The notes below the pieces were generated by a model. It was given only the letters and a program-made list of their open reading frames with translations. It had not been told where the DNA came from and did no database searches. A DNA stretch of 64,000 bases from Amygdalobacter indicium (GTDB taxonomy: Bacteria; Bacillota; Clostridia; Saccharofermentanales; Fastidiosipilaceae), in assembly GCF_029101545.1 (NCBI RefSeq), contig NZ_CP118866.1, forward strand, positions 1,116,001-1,180,000, written 5' to 3'. Below are positions 53,660 to 63,443 of this stretch, in pieces (position 1 is the first letter of the stretch; each line of letters opens with the position of its first letter). The position numbers and the translations under genes were made by a program.

Positions 53660-53857
53660 AAATAAACTCCTTTGATTAATCCGTCGAAGGACGGATAAAC
53701 TTTCTCTGCTAATATTTTATAACCTTTTATCATTCAGTTCCAGTCTTTTCAGCAAATATCTCCGAACTGTGCAAATGTCTAATTTTTCTTAGAAGATTGC
53801 ACAAATAGATATTTTTGACTATTATGTTGTTAATTCTTTATATAGGTGGTATAAATT

Positions 53858-54508
53858 ATGCTTTCGCGTTTTCTTACTTTATTACAATTATCGACCGCCA
53901 ATCCTGCTGCCGACAGTCAGGAAATTGTCCGCCACATCACACTGTTAATCTTATTTGTCGTCGCTGTTGTGCTGCTGTTCTGGGGCAAAAAACTTCTGCA
54001 TGTCATTCTTTTTCTTTTCGGTCTGACAGGCGGTTTGGCCATCGCTATCGGGACCAACAATTTTTTCTTTCATCTTCAAGGTGTCAGTCTGGCCGTTTAC
54101 ACCGTCGTTTTGGCTTTGACCGGCGCTGTAATATTGTCTTTCGCTTTAACTTTTTCTTTCTTTCTGGCCGGTAACACGCTCGCTTTTTTTGCTTTTAACA
54201 GTTGTAAGTCTCTTTTACCGGTAAGTTGCCGGGAAACTTGGTGTCTGATTGTTTTCTGTCTGTTGTGCGGTATTTTGGCGACAGCTTTGAAGGAGCAGGC
54301 TATTGCCCTGTTTTCCGCATTCGGCGGCAGTTTAATAATTTTAGATGTTCTGTTTTCCTTGATTTTTCAACAGGATGCTTTGCTGTTTTTACAGGGAGGA
54401 TTCGGTATTTTGGATACAGCTACGGCCCTGATCGCTCTTTTATTGTTGGTTTTATTGACGGTTGTCGGTACCATGTATCAGTTGGGGAAAATAAAAGTTC
54501 GCTCGTAA
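53858..54508 (+). CDS. Polytopic membrane protein of unknown function
   Basis: A 216-residue, very hydrophobic protein with about six or seven membrane helices (near 26-43, 46-66, 77-108, 125-145, 148-170 and 185-207) and small polar loops. The Gly-rich segment FGLTGGLAIAIG and the overall layout recall TMEM198/DUF4203-like proteins, but I cannot confirm that. AGGTGG lies nine bases before the ATG. It is followed 87 bp later by plsC on the same strand. No catalytic motif is visible. Confidence 0.7.
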   Translation: MLSRFLTLLQLSTANPAADSQEIVRHITLLILFVVAVVLLFWGKKLLHVILFLFGLTGGLAIAIGTNNFFFHLQGVSLAVYTVVLALTGAVILSFALTFSFFLAGNTLAFFAFNSCKSLLPVSCRETWCLIVFCLLCGILATALKEQAIALFSAFGGSLIILDVLFSLIFQQDALLFLQGGFGILDTATALIALLLLVLLTVVGTMYQLGKIKVRS

Positions 54509-54595
54509 CGGATAATAAAGCTGATTTTGTTCAACGTTTTTTGTTATAATTGATAGATATTATCACATAAGATAAGTTAAAGGAGTTGTTCCAGC

Positions 54596-55327
54596 ATGAC
54601 TAACCTGCCACATGCCGGCGAAAAAGTGTATAAACGCAATTTTTTCTTTCGCGCTTTGCAAAAATTTTTCATTATGTGTCTTAAGCACAAAGTTGACATG
54701 GAATACGTCGGGACGGAGAACATTCCGACTGATACTTCATATGTGATGGTTTGCAATCATGAGACGATTGTAGACGGGTTACTGGTACAGGGAGCTTTGA
54801 CCAATAAACAGTTGGCCAATTTTCATTGCCTTGCCGGCTCCGATCTTGCTTATAATTACGGTCTGATAGGTAAGTTGGCACTTTATATAGGCCAGGCCGT
54901 GCCTATTGATCGTCACGGCAATCCGCTTAAAGGTCTATATAAAGCTAAAGATATTTTGGAGCAAGGTAATAAAGGTCTCTTAATTTTTCCTGAAGGCACA
55001 CGTTCTTTTGACGGGCATTTAAGTCCGATGCACGGCGGTGCGGCATTACTGGTCAGGAACACTTCCGTCCCTTTGATTCCGGTATTTATTGACGGCGCTT
55101 ATGAATTTTTCAATCGTTATTACTCCTGGCCGCATTATCGTGATGCCGTCAGCCGGCAGAAACTCAAAATCAGAATCAGTTTCGGGCGCCCACTGGATAT
55201 AAGTTCCTGCCGCAGAACTAAGGAAATTACAGCTTTATATGCTGCCTGGTTCGACGATGCTTTTGCCCATAAAGTTATAAAACGTAATTTCGACCTGATT
55301 CCGAAATCTGAACCAAAAAGCAAGTAG
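54596..55327 (+). CDS. plsC: 1-acyl-sn-glycerol-3-phosphate acyltransferase
   Basis: Adds the second acyl chain in phosphatidic acid synthesis at the inner face of the membrane. The catalytic H-x4-D motif is NHETIVD (about residue 60), and the phosphate-binding block is FPEGTRSFDG (about 137-146). VPLIPVFIDGAY is the third conserved block. Its 243 residues are normal. AAAGGAG precedes the ATG. It converges with rimI, 17 bp apart, with no terminator hairpin visible between them. Confidence 0.93.
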   Translation: MTNLPHAGEKVYKRNFFFRALQKFFIMCLKHKVDMEYVGTENIPTDTSYVMVCNHETIVDGLLVQGALTNKQLANFHCLAGSDLAYNYGLIGKLALYIGQAVPIDRHGNPLKGLYKAKDILEQGNKGLLIFPEGTRSFDGHLSPMHGGAALLVRNTSVPLIPVFIDGAYEFFNRYYSWPHYRDAVSRQKLKIRISFGRPLDISSCRRTKEITALYAAWFDDAFAHKVIKRNFDLIPKSEPKSK

Positions 55328-55344
55328 TACGGCTTAATTCAACT

Positions 55345-55926
55345 TTAATGCCGGAGAACTTTTTGCAGGCAATATGCCGCTTCTCCCTGATAATCCCAGT
55401 TTGTGCTGCGGTTGAAAGGCGCTTGGCGGTAAAATCCGGCTATCTTTCTTATTTGCACAAATCCGTTGCGTTGATAACAATTACAGGCGGATTTATTGCT
55501 GCTGCGAACTTCCAAATTAATATATTGCCAATTAACTTCAGCGGCAAATTTATTCTCTAAATATCTTAAGGTTTCCGGCTCAATTTCGCACCGGGCGGCG
55601 GCCAAATATGCCGTTAACTTATGCTGTAAAATCGCTGCCGGCAAATTGAGCAGTAAAGATGCCAAACCACGCCGCCGATATTCCTCCCTGACTCCGATAT
55701 TGAAAATATCTATAAAATCGTAGGAACTCTGCCAATGTAACAGCGCGACCGGAAGCGCATTTTCCTCTTCCGTTTGGGCGAACAACAACAAAATTTGCTG
55801 CAGCTTCGACTGTAACGCCGTTTGTAAAGTTTGACGTGACCAAGCATCCGGCAAAACAGCCGCTTCAAAAGCATAAACAGCATCTAAATCCTGCAAAGTA
55901 GCAACTTTCAGTGTGTACTCAAGCAT
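55345..55926 (-). CDS. rimI: RimI-type N-acetyltransferase
   Basis: GNAT-fold acetyltransferase. The acetyl-CoA loop reads VREEYRRRGLASLLL (about 77-91), followed by a conserved LEVRSSNKSACNCYQRNGF block typical of RimI. N-terminally it begins MLEYTLKVATLQDLDAVYAFE. It is 193 residues, slightly longer than usual. It is downstream of tsaE-tsaB, the usual place for rimI. The bacterial substrate is often taken to be ribosomal protein S18, but this is not certain outside enterobacteria. Confidence 0.9.
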   Translation of the reverse strand: MLEYTLKVATLQDLDAVYAFEAAVLPDAWSRQTLQTALQSKLQQILLLFAQTEEENALPVALLHWQSSYDFIDIFNIGVREEYRRRGLASLLLNLPAAILQHKLTAYLAAARCEIEPETLRYLENKFAAEVNWQYINLEVRSSNKSACNCYQRNGFVQIRKIAGFYRQAPFNRSTNWDYQGEAAYCLQKVLRH

Positions 55927-55941
55927 GCTTACTGCCGCCTT

Positions 55942-56664
55942 TTATTTTTTCAGCTGTCTTTGTCTTTCAGCTTGAGATAAGGCCAAATAATTGGGCACCA
56001 ACTCATTGTACGGCAACAGCTTCGCCCTTTGCTCCTGTATTTGCAAGGCTGCCACTTTTGCCGCCTGTACTGCGCTCAATTCCGTTATTTGCCAATTTAC
56101 GGCTGTAAACTCGGGCTGAAAAGTCGCAGCATATTTATCAGCCCATTCCGGTTTGCCGGTGGAGATGAATTTTATTTTCTTTACAGTTTGCGGCAACTTA
56201 ACCTGTAATTGCTCTTTAATAGACGCAAAAGCTGTCGCCTGCGCCGGAATAACTATTTTGCCGGCGACTTCAACCTGCAGGTAAACTCTTTCATTTCGGG
56301 CATCCAAGCAAGGAATCAGGCAGGTATCTTCCGGCAAATCCATAACTGCCGCGGCCAAAGTGCTGAGTGAACTTACAGCTATACAAGGCTTATTCTGACT
56401 GTAAGCCCAAGTTTTCACCAAAGTTACTCCGATTCTTAAGCCGGTAAAAGAACCGGGTCCGTTAACAGCAACAAAGTAATCAATATCTTTCAAAGTTAAT
56501 TGCGCCGCCTGCAGGCAATTTTCCGCCAGGACCTGGCTTGTCTCGGAATGGGTCAAAGCGACATTCAAATAATTTGCCGCCAATAAAGTTGTTGTTTTGT
56601 CCGTAACTTGCAGAAGCGCGCAACTTGTAGCCTGCATGCTTGTATCAATTGCCAATATATTCAT
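55942..56664 (-). CDS. tsaB: tRNA threonylcarbamoyladenosine biosynthesis protein TsaB
   Basis: ASKHA-fold partner of TsaD in the t6A modification of ANN-decoding tRNAs. It begins MNILAIDTSMQATSCALL and has the segment NGPGSFTGLRIGVTLVKTWA, the diagnostic TsaB motif, and CLDARNERVY. Its 240 residues are normal. The ATG overlaps the tsaE stop by four bases. tsaD is not in this window. Confidence 0.95.
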   Translation of the reverse strand: MNILAIDTSMQATSCALLQVTDKTTTLLAANYLNVALTHSETSQVLAENCLQAAQLTLKDIDYFVAVNGPGSFTGLRIGVTLVKTWAYSQNKPCIAVSSLSTLAAAVMDLPEDTCLIPCLDARNERVYLQVEVAGKIVIPAQATAFASIKEQLQVKLPQTVKKIKFISTGKPEWADKYAATFQPEFTAVNWQITELSAVQAAKVAALQIQEQRAKLLPYNELVPNYLALSQAERQRQLKK

Positions 56665-57215
56665 ATTTCTCTCCGTTTTGCCTTTAATTCTTCACTCAAT
56701 TTTACTAAATTTTGCCCCCGCTCCTGCCGTTGTTGCCACAAAGTTGTCGGTATGACTATTTCCAACAATCGCTTAGTATTGACGATTTCCGTACAGGTGT
56801 CACTGTCCGCATAAGTAAAGCGTAAAAAAATAGTAGAGGGCGGCAAAATATCGCTGATAAGATCGCCCCACTCGACAATACATAAAGCCTGACCGAAATA
56901 ATCGTCCAGAGCCGAAGCGATAAAATTGGCGGAATTTTCCAAGCGATAAGTGTCAAAGTGATAAACTATCGGAACAGCCGGTTGTACATCTTTGTAAGGT
57001 TCACTATATTCGTGTAATAAATTGAACGAAGGACTGGTAACGCTATCGGCCAAGCCCAAGGATCGCACCAAAGCAGCAGTAAAAGTGGTTTTACCGGCAC
57101 CTAAATCGCCGCTTAAGCTCAAGCAGTCATCCGCTTGCAAAAAAGGCGCCAAAGCCTGCGCAACTTTGTCTAAAGCCGCAACGCTTGTTACATAAAAAGT
57201 AAAAGATACTGCCAT
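56661..57215 (-). CDS. tsaE: tRNA threonylcarbamoyladenosine biosynthesis ATPase TsaE
   Basis: ATPase that resets the TsaB-TsaD complex in t6A synthesis. Walker A is GDLGAGKTTF (about 36-45). The family blocks VTSPSFNLLHEY and HFDTYRLE follow, then CIVEWGD. At 184 residues it is about 25 longer than usual, with the extra C-terminal part being a charged helix. It starts one base after the stop of the large YfhO protein gene and overlaps tsaB. Confidence 0.95.
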   Translation of the reverse strand: MAVSFTFYVTSVAALDKVAQALAPFLQADDCLSLSGDLGAGKTTFTAALVRSLGLADSVTSPSFNLLHEYSEPYKDVQPAVPIVYHFDTYRLENSANFIASALDDYFGQALCIVEWGDLISDILPPSTIFLRFTYADSDTCTEIVNTKRLLEIVIPTTLWQQRQERGQNLVKLSEELKAKRREI

Positions 57216-57216
57216 G

Positions 57217-60200
57217 TCATTCCTCCCGTTTCTTTCCGTTTCGTTGTCTATACACTATGTAGATATATATTATAGTTAAAAAAATGCCACTGATTGTTAC
57301 AGCTGCGCCGGCCGTGAATTTCGGCGGCACATAATATAAATTAATTTTGTCGTTCATTTGGAGCGAAGACGGTAAAGCGAAGGCTAAGAAAGCGCCGCTT
57401 TCTTTTTGCTCCGGTTTTTGCGCATTCAGCCACGAAAAAGCCGGCAAAGTCTCTCCCCCCGCCTGTAAACGCCAACCGCTGTCATATGGGATGGTTGTAT
57501 ACAAATACAACTGTTTTTCCGCTGCCGGCGCGGTTTTCAGTTCCGCCAAATCAGCCTGCAGGAAAGCTGAACTTTCGGCCTCAAAATGCAAGGTAGCGGC
57601 CATTTTTTCCTGCCACAGACGTCGGACTTCTTTATTCATGGAAGCTGCCGTAATCTCAGCTTTACCGTTATGTTCCTTGTAAGCAAACTGCAGTTCCACC
57701 GTATCTCCTTTTTGTAATTGCGGCAGCTGAACAGCTTCCGGATAACCGAATTCATGCGTAACTTTCGTTTGACCGTTAATTGCACAGGTAAAATACAGCG
57801 TTTCATCACTGTCAACATATATACTTAAGTCTTCTTCATCTTCTGTCGCCTGATAGGTCAAAATCGTACAGGCCTTGTCTTCTTCGACCGGGATGGAGCT
57901 GTGATAAGCGGCAGAAAAATCCTTGGTTTTAAAATTATCGCCCGCAGTCAGATGATAGCTGTGGTCGGCAGACGTAATTTCACTGAATTGTTGCCGACTC
58001 AATTGCAAAGGTACAGCTTCAAACAAAGCCGGCACCGCATTTTCCCCTTTCAAGTGCCAGTCATCCGTGATATTGCTGTCGGGCAGAAGTCGTTTCACCA
58101 GCCGATTATAGTTAAGATAAGGTTGTTTATCATCCAGATAAAAATCTTTTAAGTCTTTCGCCCAGACAAAAGCCTGCCCGGCAGCAGCCGGGTTACGGCG
58201 CAACTTGATATTATCTTTATCCGGCCGTTCTTCCGGCGTCAACTGTAAAGTATCCCAATCAACCTCCGGCCAATGTTTATAGATATCGCCGGCGCTCCAA
58301 AGATATTGCACCCCGAACAATTCGGCCCAGAAATTCAAAGGTTTCTGTAATTTATAAGAATTGATATTATTGCCGTTTATTCCCATTTTGCGCATACTTA
58401 CAGCTGTCTGACAATTGGAGGTGGAAGAAAAGATACTGACACCGTTGTAATTGTATAAAGCGCCGTCATTTATAGTTTTACCGTCCTGTACTTCCATGCG
58501 GAACAACTGCTTGCCGTATTGTTGCTGCAAAGCACGGGAAGCTGCTCTTTTCCAAGTAAAATCTTCCACATAAGCTTGATTGGAGGGAAAATATTCATTC
58601 TCATTCAAATCGGATAATTGTCTTACCGTGTTGAAAAGCAATTCGGCGATCAGGGCGCAAGTTAAAAGGATAAAAGCCGATTGCCGCAAATACGGGATAA
58701 GTTTATAAAAAGTCGGGGTAACGACAAAACCGGCGCCTGTGCTTCGTCCGAGCTTAATCTGCGGTAAATTAATTGCCCGCAATTCCGCCTGTCTATGCCT
58801 TTTCCCCACCAAATATTGGGATAAAGTTAAAAGTAAGGCAGCCAACAGATATACCAGGCTGAAACTCATATTGGCGGTAAGGAACAAGTTCTGCTCGGCA
58901 TCGGCATAATTCAGCAAGGCAAAATTGCCGGCACACAGTACCGTAAACCAAACAGCCCCGATTAAAAGATATTTACTCCATCTTTTTTGGAAATCATATG
59001 TGCATTCAAAAATTGTCTGGACCATTAAAAAGCAGAAAACAAAGGCAAAGCGATGCGGTAACTGATTCGGATAGTGCAAACCGTGCCAAATAAAGTTCAA
59101 AATATTGTTACTGAAGCTGACGCCGATAAAAACTAAGAGCAGCGCTTTCGGTAAGATTGCCGCCGGTTTTTTGGCCAAATGATAAATCAGCAAAGCTATG
59201 CCTACTAAAGCCAGACAACCGACATAAATATTCGGTTCACCGGCTCGAATTTTCACATTGCCGCCGGCCATCAGGCGATTGATAATATCGGTTAAAGAAA
59301 GTTCAAACTTACAGGCGTCGGGGAAATGATCGCCGGCAGCCGAAGAAAGATGAAAGCCGGCCCAAACAGGATAAAGAACAAAGGCTGCAATCATGCCGCT
59401 GAAAACGGAAAGGCTGCTGAAATCAAGCAAAGAAACAATAATATTTTTATAAATGCGTTGGCAAATTCCCGTCATTTTCTCAAAGTTACGTCGATACTGC
59501 CATTCGTCAATACAAACAACCACACTGTACAAAGCTATAAATAGGCAGACGAAAATAGCCGTGTAGTAATTAACTATTATCGTATAACTTAGAGTAAGTA
59601 CGTACAAAATCAGCTTTCTTTCCCGGAAGATTTTGCTTAATCCTAAAGCCACAAGCGGCAGCATAAAAACAGCATCCAGCCACATTATATTCCACAAGTA
59701 AGCCATAACGAAACCGGACCAGGCGTAAAAAGAAGAGGCAAAAAACAGGACAAAATTCTCCCGCTTCTTTATGCCCTTTTTTTGATAGCAACTTTGCCAA
59801 TAAAGTAAATTATCCTTCTGTGCCGGTGCCAGCGCCATTAATTTTCGGGCCTGTAAAAGCGGGCGTTTGATGTAATAGTAGCGCAAAAAAGCACACATGG
59901 TTAAAGCCGCTGTAATTATTTTAGCAATAATTATCAAATAGAATCCGAAAGGCAAAGAATCGGCCGGTAAAAGCAACAGCAGCAAATTAAACGGCGACAA
60001 AGCGTAATAGGCAATTAAGGTCCAAAAATTGACACCCAGACCGACGGAAAAGGACATAAACAAGTTCTGCCAATGCAACAACTTATCGCGCAAAGCTGCC
60101 AAAAACGGAGCATATTGATAATACGAATCAACCGTTAAAATCATGCGGTCGCCTGCCGGATACAAGCGCAAGGCTATGGTCACAAATACTGCCAAAGCTA

Positions 60201-60282
60201 AATTAAAGCATAACAGATAAGCATAAATTAAACCGGGGCGTTTCCAGGTTGAATGACAAAAACTCCTGATCTTCTGCAACAT
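57217..60282 (-). CDS. yfhO: YfhO-family large membrane protein
   Basis: A 1021-residue protein. The N-terminal 550 residues carry about 12 membrane helices, with the family motif VDSYYQYAPFLAALRDKLLHWQNLFMSFSVGLGVNFW (Asp and Gln near 55-60) and a PHRFAFVFCF loop. Residues 555-990 form an extracytoplasmic beta-rich domain, followed by a last membrane helix (about 990-1012). In Bacillus, YfhO acts in glycosylation of lipoteichoic acid as a GT-C type glycosyltransferase. Ribosome binding site GTGAGGATTT. It lies between rsmI and tsaE. The sugar donor and acceptor cannot be told from sequence. Confidence 0.88.
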   Translation of the reverse strand: MLQKIRSFCHSTWKRPGLIYAYLLCFNLALAVFVTIALRLYPAGDRMILTVDSYYQYAPFLAALRDKLLHWQNLFMSFSVGLGVNFWTLIAYYALSPFNLLLLLLPADSLPFGFYLIIIAKIITAALTMCAFLRYYYIKRPLLQARKLMALAPAQKDNLLYWQSCYQKKGIKKRENFVLFFASSFYAWSGFVMAYLWNIMWLDAVFMLPLVALGLSKIFRERKLILYVLTLSYTIIVNYYTAIFVCLFIALYSVVVCIDEWQYRRNFEKMTGICQRIYKNIIVSLLDFSSLSVFSGMIAAFVLYPVWAGFHLSSAAGDHFPDACKFELSLTDIINRLMAGGNVKIRAGEPNIYVGCLALVGIALLIYHLAKKPAAILPKALLLVFIGVSFSNNILNFIWHGLHYPNQLPHRFAFVFCFLMVQTIFECTYDFQKRWSKYLLIGAVWFTVLCAGNFALLNYADAEQNLFLTANMSFSLVYLLAALLLTLSQYLVGKRHRQAELRAINLPQIKLGRSTGAGFVVTPTFYKLIPYLRQSAFILLTCALIAELLFNTVRQLSDLNENEYFPSNQAYVEDFTWKRAASRALQQQYGKQLFRMEVQDGKTINDGALYNYNGVSIFSSTSNCQTAVSMRKMGINGNNINSYKLQKPLNFWAELFGVQYLWSAGDIYKHWPEVDWDTLQLTPEERPDKDNIKLRRNPAAAGQAFVWAKDLKDFYLDDKQPYLNYNRLVKRLLPDSNITDDWHLKGENAVPALFEAVPLQLSRQQFSEITSADHSYHLTAGDNFKTKDFSAAYHSSIPVEEDKACTILTYQATEDEEDLSIYVDSDETLYFTCAINGQTKVTHEFGYPEAVQLPQLQKGDTVELQFAYKEHNGKAEITAASMNKEVRRLWQEKMAATLHFEAESSAFLQADLAELKTAPAAEKQLYLYTTIPYDSGWRLQAGGETLPAFSWLNAQKPEQKESGAFLAFALPSSLQMNDKINLYYVPPKFTAGAAVTISGIFLTIIYIYIVYRQRNGKKREE

Positions 60283-60288
60283 AAATCC

Positions 60289-61377
60289 TCACTCGTTCGG
60301 TTCGACAATCTCTTTCAATATAAGCAACAAGCGGTAAATATCCTGTTGTTTGTATTGATTATAACGAGAACACAGGTCTTTGGCGTTAAGTTTAATCTTC
60401 ATACCGGTAAAATAATTATAGACGGCTGTCGTCATTAATTCTTCATCCTGCTCCCAATTCGTCCCGAGATTTAAAGCCGCCGCCGCTTTACACCAAGCTT
60501 TCTTTATAGTCGCAAAATCCGGCAGCTGATGTTCCTGACAATATTTACAAATTTCTTCCCGCCGGAAATCCGTGCCGTTATTCTCCTCCGGCAAGCCTGC
60601 AGCTTTATCGGCGGCTGCAAAAACCAAAACACATTCGCCTTTCGGTTCCCGGGCGCTAACAAGGTTCAGCAATTCCGAAACTGTCGTTCTGGTATAATTT
60701 TCATAACGTTTAGTCAATTCTCTGGCCAAACAAACCGGCCGTGCACCTAAATTATATGCCGGATAGTTGTCTATAAGCTCCTGCAGCAAAGATGCTATTC
60801 TGTGCGGCGACTCATGCACAATTACAGTTTGCCCGGCGGCAGCGATTTTTTGCAAAGCTGCCTGTCTCTCTTTACCTTTGCGCGGCAGAAATCCCAAGAA
60901 AGTGAAAGCTGTCGGATTCAGCGAACTTCCCAATAAGGCCGTTAATGCCGCATTGGCGCCGGGAACAACACATAAGTTATACCCCGCAGCTGTAACTTCT
61001 TTTGCTACCATACTGCCCGGGTCTGAAACTAAAGGCAAGCCCGCATCGCTGACCAAAGCAACTTTAGCTTTATGCTGCAGCAATTGCAACAAATAGGGAA
61101 TTCGCGCCTGTTCGTTGTATGAATGTAAGGAAAAAAGCGGCCGTTTAATCCCATAATAGCTTAAAAGTAAAGCTGTATTGCGCGTATCTTCACAGGCAAT
61201 ATAATCACAGTTCGCTAAAACGGCCAGGGCACGCAAAGTTATATCGGCGACATTACCGATAGGAACTGCCACCAGGTACAATGTCCCTCCGGTTAATTCA
61301 CCAACCGTTTTAAGCATAATAGAGGAAAGTACCTCATTAAATTGCTGTTGTTCGTGCTCTACGTCGGAAAATGCCAT
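60289..61377 (-). CDS. rsmI: 16S rRNA (cytidine-1402-2'-O)-methyltransferase RsmI
   Basis: SAM-dependent methylation of C1402 in the ribosomal decoding centre. After a 30-residue N-terminal extension the typical start GTLYLVAVPIGNVADITLRAL appears, then CEDTRNTALLL, LVSDAGLPLVSDPG and the VVPGANAALTALLGS block. At 362 residues it is about 75 longer than usual, by the N-terminal part and a helical C-terminal region. The first Met is used; a Met at residue 21 is an alternative. It lies just after ricT. Confidence 0.94.
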   Translation of the reverse strand: MAFSDVEHEQQQFNEVLSSIMLKTVGELTGGTLYLVAVPIGNVADITLRALAVLANCDYIACEDTRNTALLLSYYGIKRPLFSLHSYNEQARIPYLLQLLQHKAKVALVSDAGLPLVSDPGSMVAKEVTAAGYNLCVVPGANAALTALLGSSLNPTAFTFLGFLPRKGKERQAALQKIAAAGQTVIVHESPHRIASLLQELIDNYPAYNLGARPVCLARELTKRYENYTRTTVSELLNLVSAREPKGECVLVFAAADKAAGLPEENNGTDFRREEICKYCQEHQLPDFATIKKAWCKAAAALNLGTNWEQDEELMTTAVYNYFTGMKIKLNAKDLCSRYNQYKQQDIYRLLLILKEIVEPNE

Positions 61378-61380
61378 AGT

Positions 61381-62436
61381 TTAATATTCGTTTCCCTGAT
61401 AAACCTGCACTACCGAGTAGGATTTGCCGGCTAAATAAATGCTTTCATTATTTTCCTTTTTATGCGCACAACAGGGCTGCGCCTTATCCGTACGGCAGCA
61501 GCAGGGCGCAACCTTCGGCTTTTCCCGCTCCGCCGCTTGAGAACTTTTATTTTCCTGCGCCTGAGCAAGGGCCGACTTCTGCAGTTTTTCCGCTTCTTTG
61601 ACCGCCAACATGTACGACTTGTCCTTAATTTCGTCAATACTCACAACTTGCCACGGATCGCTGTCTTTAGCTGAATCCAACCTGATTTGAACAATTTCCC
61701 TTTGCAAATTTACCGATTTAACTACGCCCTTACCGTAAACGGTATTAAGTGTATAGCCTAAATGCGGTAATCTTACGGAAGCTTCATCGTACCAATTCTG
61801 TTCATATTGCAGACAGCAGAGCAAGCGGCCGCAACTTCCCTGCGATTTGCTGGAATTAATTGCAAGATTCTGTTCTTTCGCCATCTTGATTGTCACTTGC
61901 GGAAAGGCTTCCAAATGTCTGACGCAACAGGCTACCTGACCGCAAACACCGATGCCGCCTTTAATTTTCGCCTTTTCCCGGGCGCCCACCTGCCGTAATT
62001 CAATGCGCATATGATAGCGGTAGGCCAAACATTTCACCAGCTCACGGAAATCAAGCCGTTCCGGTGCTTCAAAATAAAAAATGAATTTATTATCAGCCGC
62101 AGATAAATGAGTTTGCAAAAAATGCATATCCATCTCCAGCCGTTCGGCGTTTACAGCGGCAAAATGAAGTGCTTCTTTTTCGAACAGGACTTTGTCGGCC
62201 TGCTGTTTTTGATCCTCCGCCGTAGCCAAGCGAACAAAAGTATAATAATTTCCGCGTAAGTAGCGTTCCGGCATATCCATCGCCGTACGATCAATTTCGG
62301 CGAAAAAATCCACGCCTTCCTGCCGACAAATAATCGGAGTTTTTACTCTTAATTCGGCCGAGCTGATTTTCTGCTCCACCAAACAATTATAGATACGACC
62401 GTTACCTTCTATTTTAACACCGAGTACCTTTACCAT
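61381..62436 (-). CDS. ricT: RicT/YaaT (PSP1 domain) protein
   Basis: Member of the Ric complex that, in Bacillus, promotes mRNA maturation with RNase Y and influences competence and sporulation. The PSP1 region holds the cluster-binding Cys: GGIGVCGQVACC (about 160-171) and SCGRLLCC (about 202-209). Relatives of RicT in Ric complexes carry Fe-S clusters. The C-terminal tail (about 280-351) is unusual: PCCCR and PCCAH add five Cys and one His in 20 residues. ATG has AAAGGAT upstream. It lies between holB and rsmI, its usual place. It is interesting that its partner RNase Y is also in this window. Confidence 0.93.
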   Translation of the reverse strand: MVKVLGVKIEGNGRIYNCLVEQKISSAELRVKTPIICRQEGVDFFAEIDRTAMDMPERYLRGNYYTFVRLATAEDQKQQADKVLFEKEALHFAAVNAERLEMDMHFLQTHLSAADNKFIFYFEAPERLDFRELVKCLAYRYHMRIELRQVGAREKAKIKGGIGVCGQVACCVRHLEAFPQVTIKMAKEQNLAINSSKSQGSCGRLLCCLQYEQNWYDEASVRLPHLGYTLNTVYGKGVVKSVNLQREIVQIRLDSAKDSDPWQVVSIDEIKDKSYMLAVKEAEKLQKSALAQAQENKSSQAAEREKPKVAPCCCRTDKAQPCCAHKKENNESIYLAGKSYSVVQVYQGNEY

Positions 62437-62484
62437 AGTTGTTAATCCTTTATGTTCATCGCTAATATTCAGTTTATTTGTTAA

Positions 62485-63435
62485 TTATAGCACCTTTGCC
62501 AGCTCCGGCAAAAACGCCTGCATTTGAATTTCGAAACTGCCGTTGGCCTGTAAGCGGGCAACACATTTTTGCCAAGCGATAAAAACCGGGCGGCAGGATG
62601 GGCGGCGCAAGCTCGTTTTATAAAGAAAAAACGACCAGATTCGCCATAAATACGGCTGTTTATCTTTGTCTTTATACGCTCCCAGTTCCGTTAAAATTTC
62701 AGACAATAATAAGGCCGGACTGCACTTAAGCGCTCGCAGAAAAATTTCCTGCAGATCATTGTAATAACGCAAAAAAGCTTCATCGTGCAGAAGTTGCAAA
62801 TAAAAGCCGGGGTTTCCCTGACTGAATTCCGCCAAACGCTTTAATTCGGCAGCATCCTGTCGTCCGTCTGCCGGCAAAGTTGCCGTGAATTGCTGTAAAT
62901 CTTCCTGACTTAAATGCGGCAGATTGAATATCTGCGTTCTCGACTGCACAGTCGGTAAAACCTGAGTAAGATTATTGGCTAAAAGAATGTAAAAATTACC
63001 GGCAGCACCCGACTCCAAAGTTTTAAGCAGCAGATTCTGAGCTTGCGGGCTGACAGCGTACAATTCCAGCAAAAAAACGCGTCTGCTGCCTAAAAGCGGT
63101 TGTAAATTAACTTGCTCGTCCGTAAAATTCCTAAGCTGTTCCATGGTAATCTGTTTCTGACCGGCCTGTAACGTCAATTCAACATAGTCCGGATGCGACT
63201 GCGCATGAAAGTAGTTGCAGGAAGCACATTTATGGCAGGCATAATTATTACAGGGCTGCCGACAAAGCAAAATTTCGGCCAAAGCTCGAGCCACCGTATG
63301 TTTACCCAGACCTTCTTCGCCTTGGAGCAGAAGCGAAACATTGTTACCTGTTTGTACCAGGCGCAATAAAGAATCCTTCAGTTCCCGGCGTCCGACTAAA
63401 TTCTCCAAATATAAATTACCGTGCTGCTCTACCAT
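62485..63435 (-). CDS. holB: DNA polymerase III delta' subunit
   Basis: Clamp-loader subunit. The AAA+ core has LLQGEEGLGKHTVARAL, a Walker A-like loop with His in place of the usual Ser/Thr position in part, and a zinc-finger Cys set (CRQPCNNYACHKCASC, about 53-68). NLLLKTLESG and SRTQIFNLPHLS (sensor 1 and SRC region) follow. 316 residues. It stands between darA and ricT, the standard Firmicute order. Confidence 0.92.
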   Translation of the reverse strand: MVEQHGNLYLENLVGRRELKDSLLRLVQTGNNVSLLLQGEEGLGKHTVARALAEILLCRQPCNNYACHKCASCNYFHAQSHPDYVELTLQAGQKQITMEQLRNFTDEQVNLQPLLGSRRVFLLELYAVSPQAQNLLLKTLESGAAGNFYILLANNLTQVLPTVQSRTQIFNLPHLSQEDLQQFTATLPADGRQDAAELKRLAEFSQGNPGFYLQLLHDEAFLRYYNDLQEIFLRALKCSPALLLSEILTELGAYKDKDKQPYLWRIWSFFLYKTSLRRPSCRPVFIAWQKCVARLQANGSFEIQMQAFLPELAKVL

Positions 63436-63443
63436 GTAAATTT

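Noticed and set aside
53680..53695. Hairpin TCCGTC-CTTC-GACGGA upstream of pgk-tpiA as a terminator
   Set aside because: No T run follows; at most a small leader hairpin.
53815..53843. Promoter TTGACT-17-TTATAT upstream of the 216-residue membrane protein
   Set aside because: The implied start would lie at or after the ribosome binding site, so it could not drive a normal transcript.
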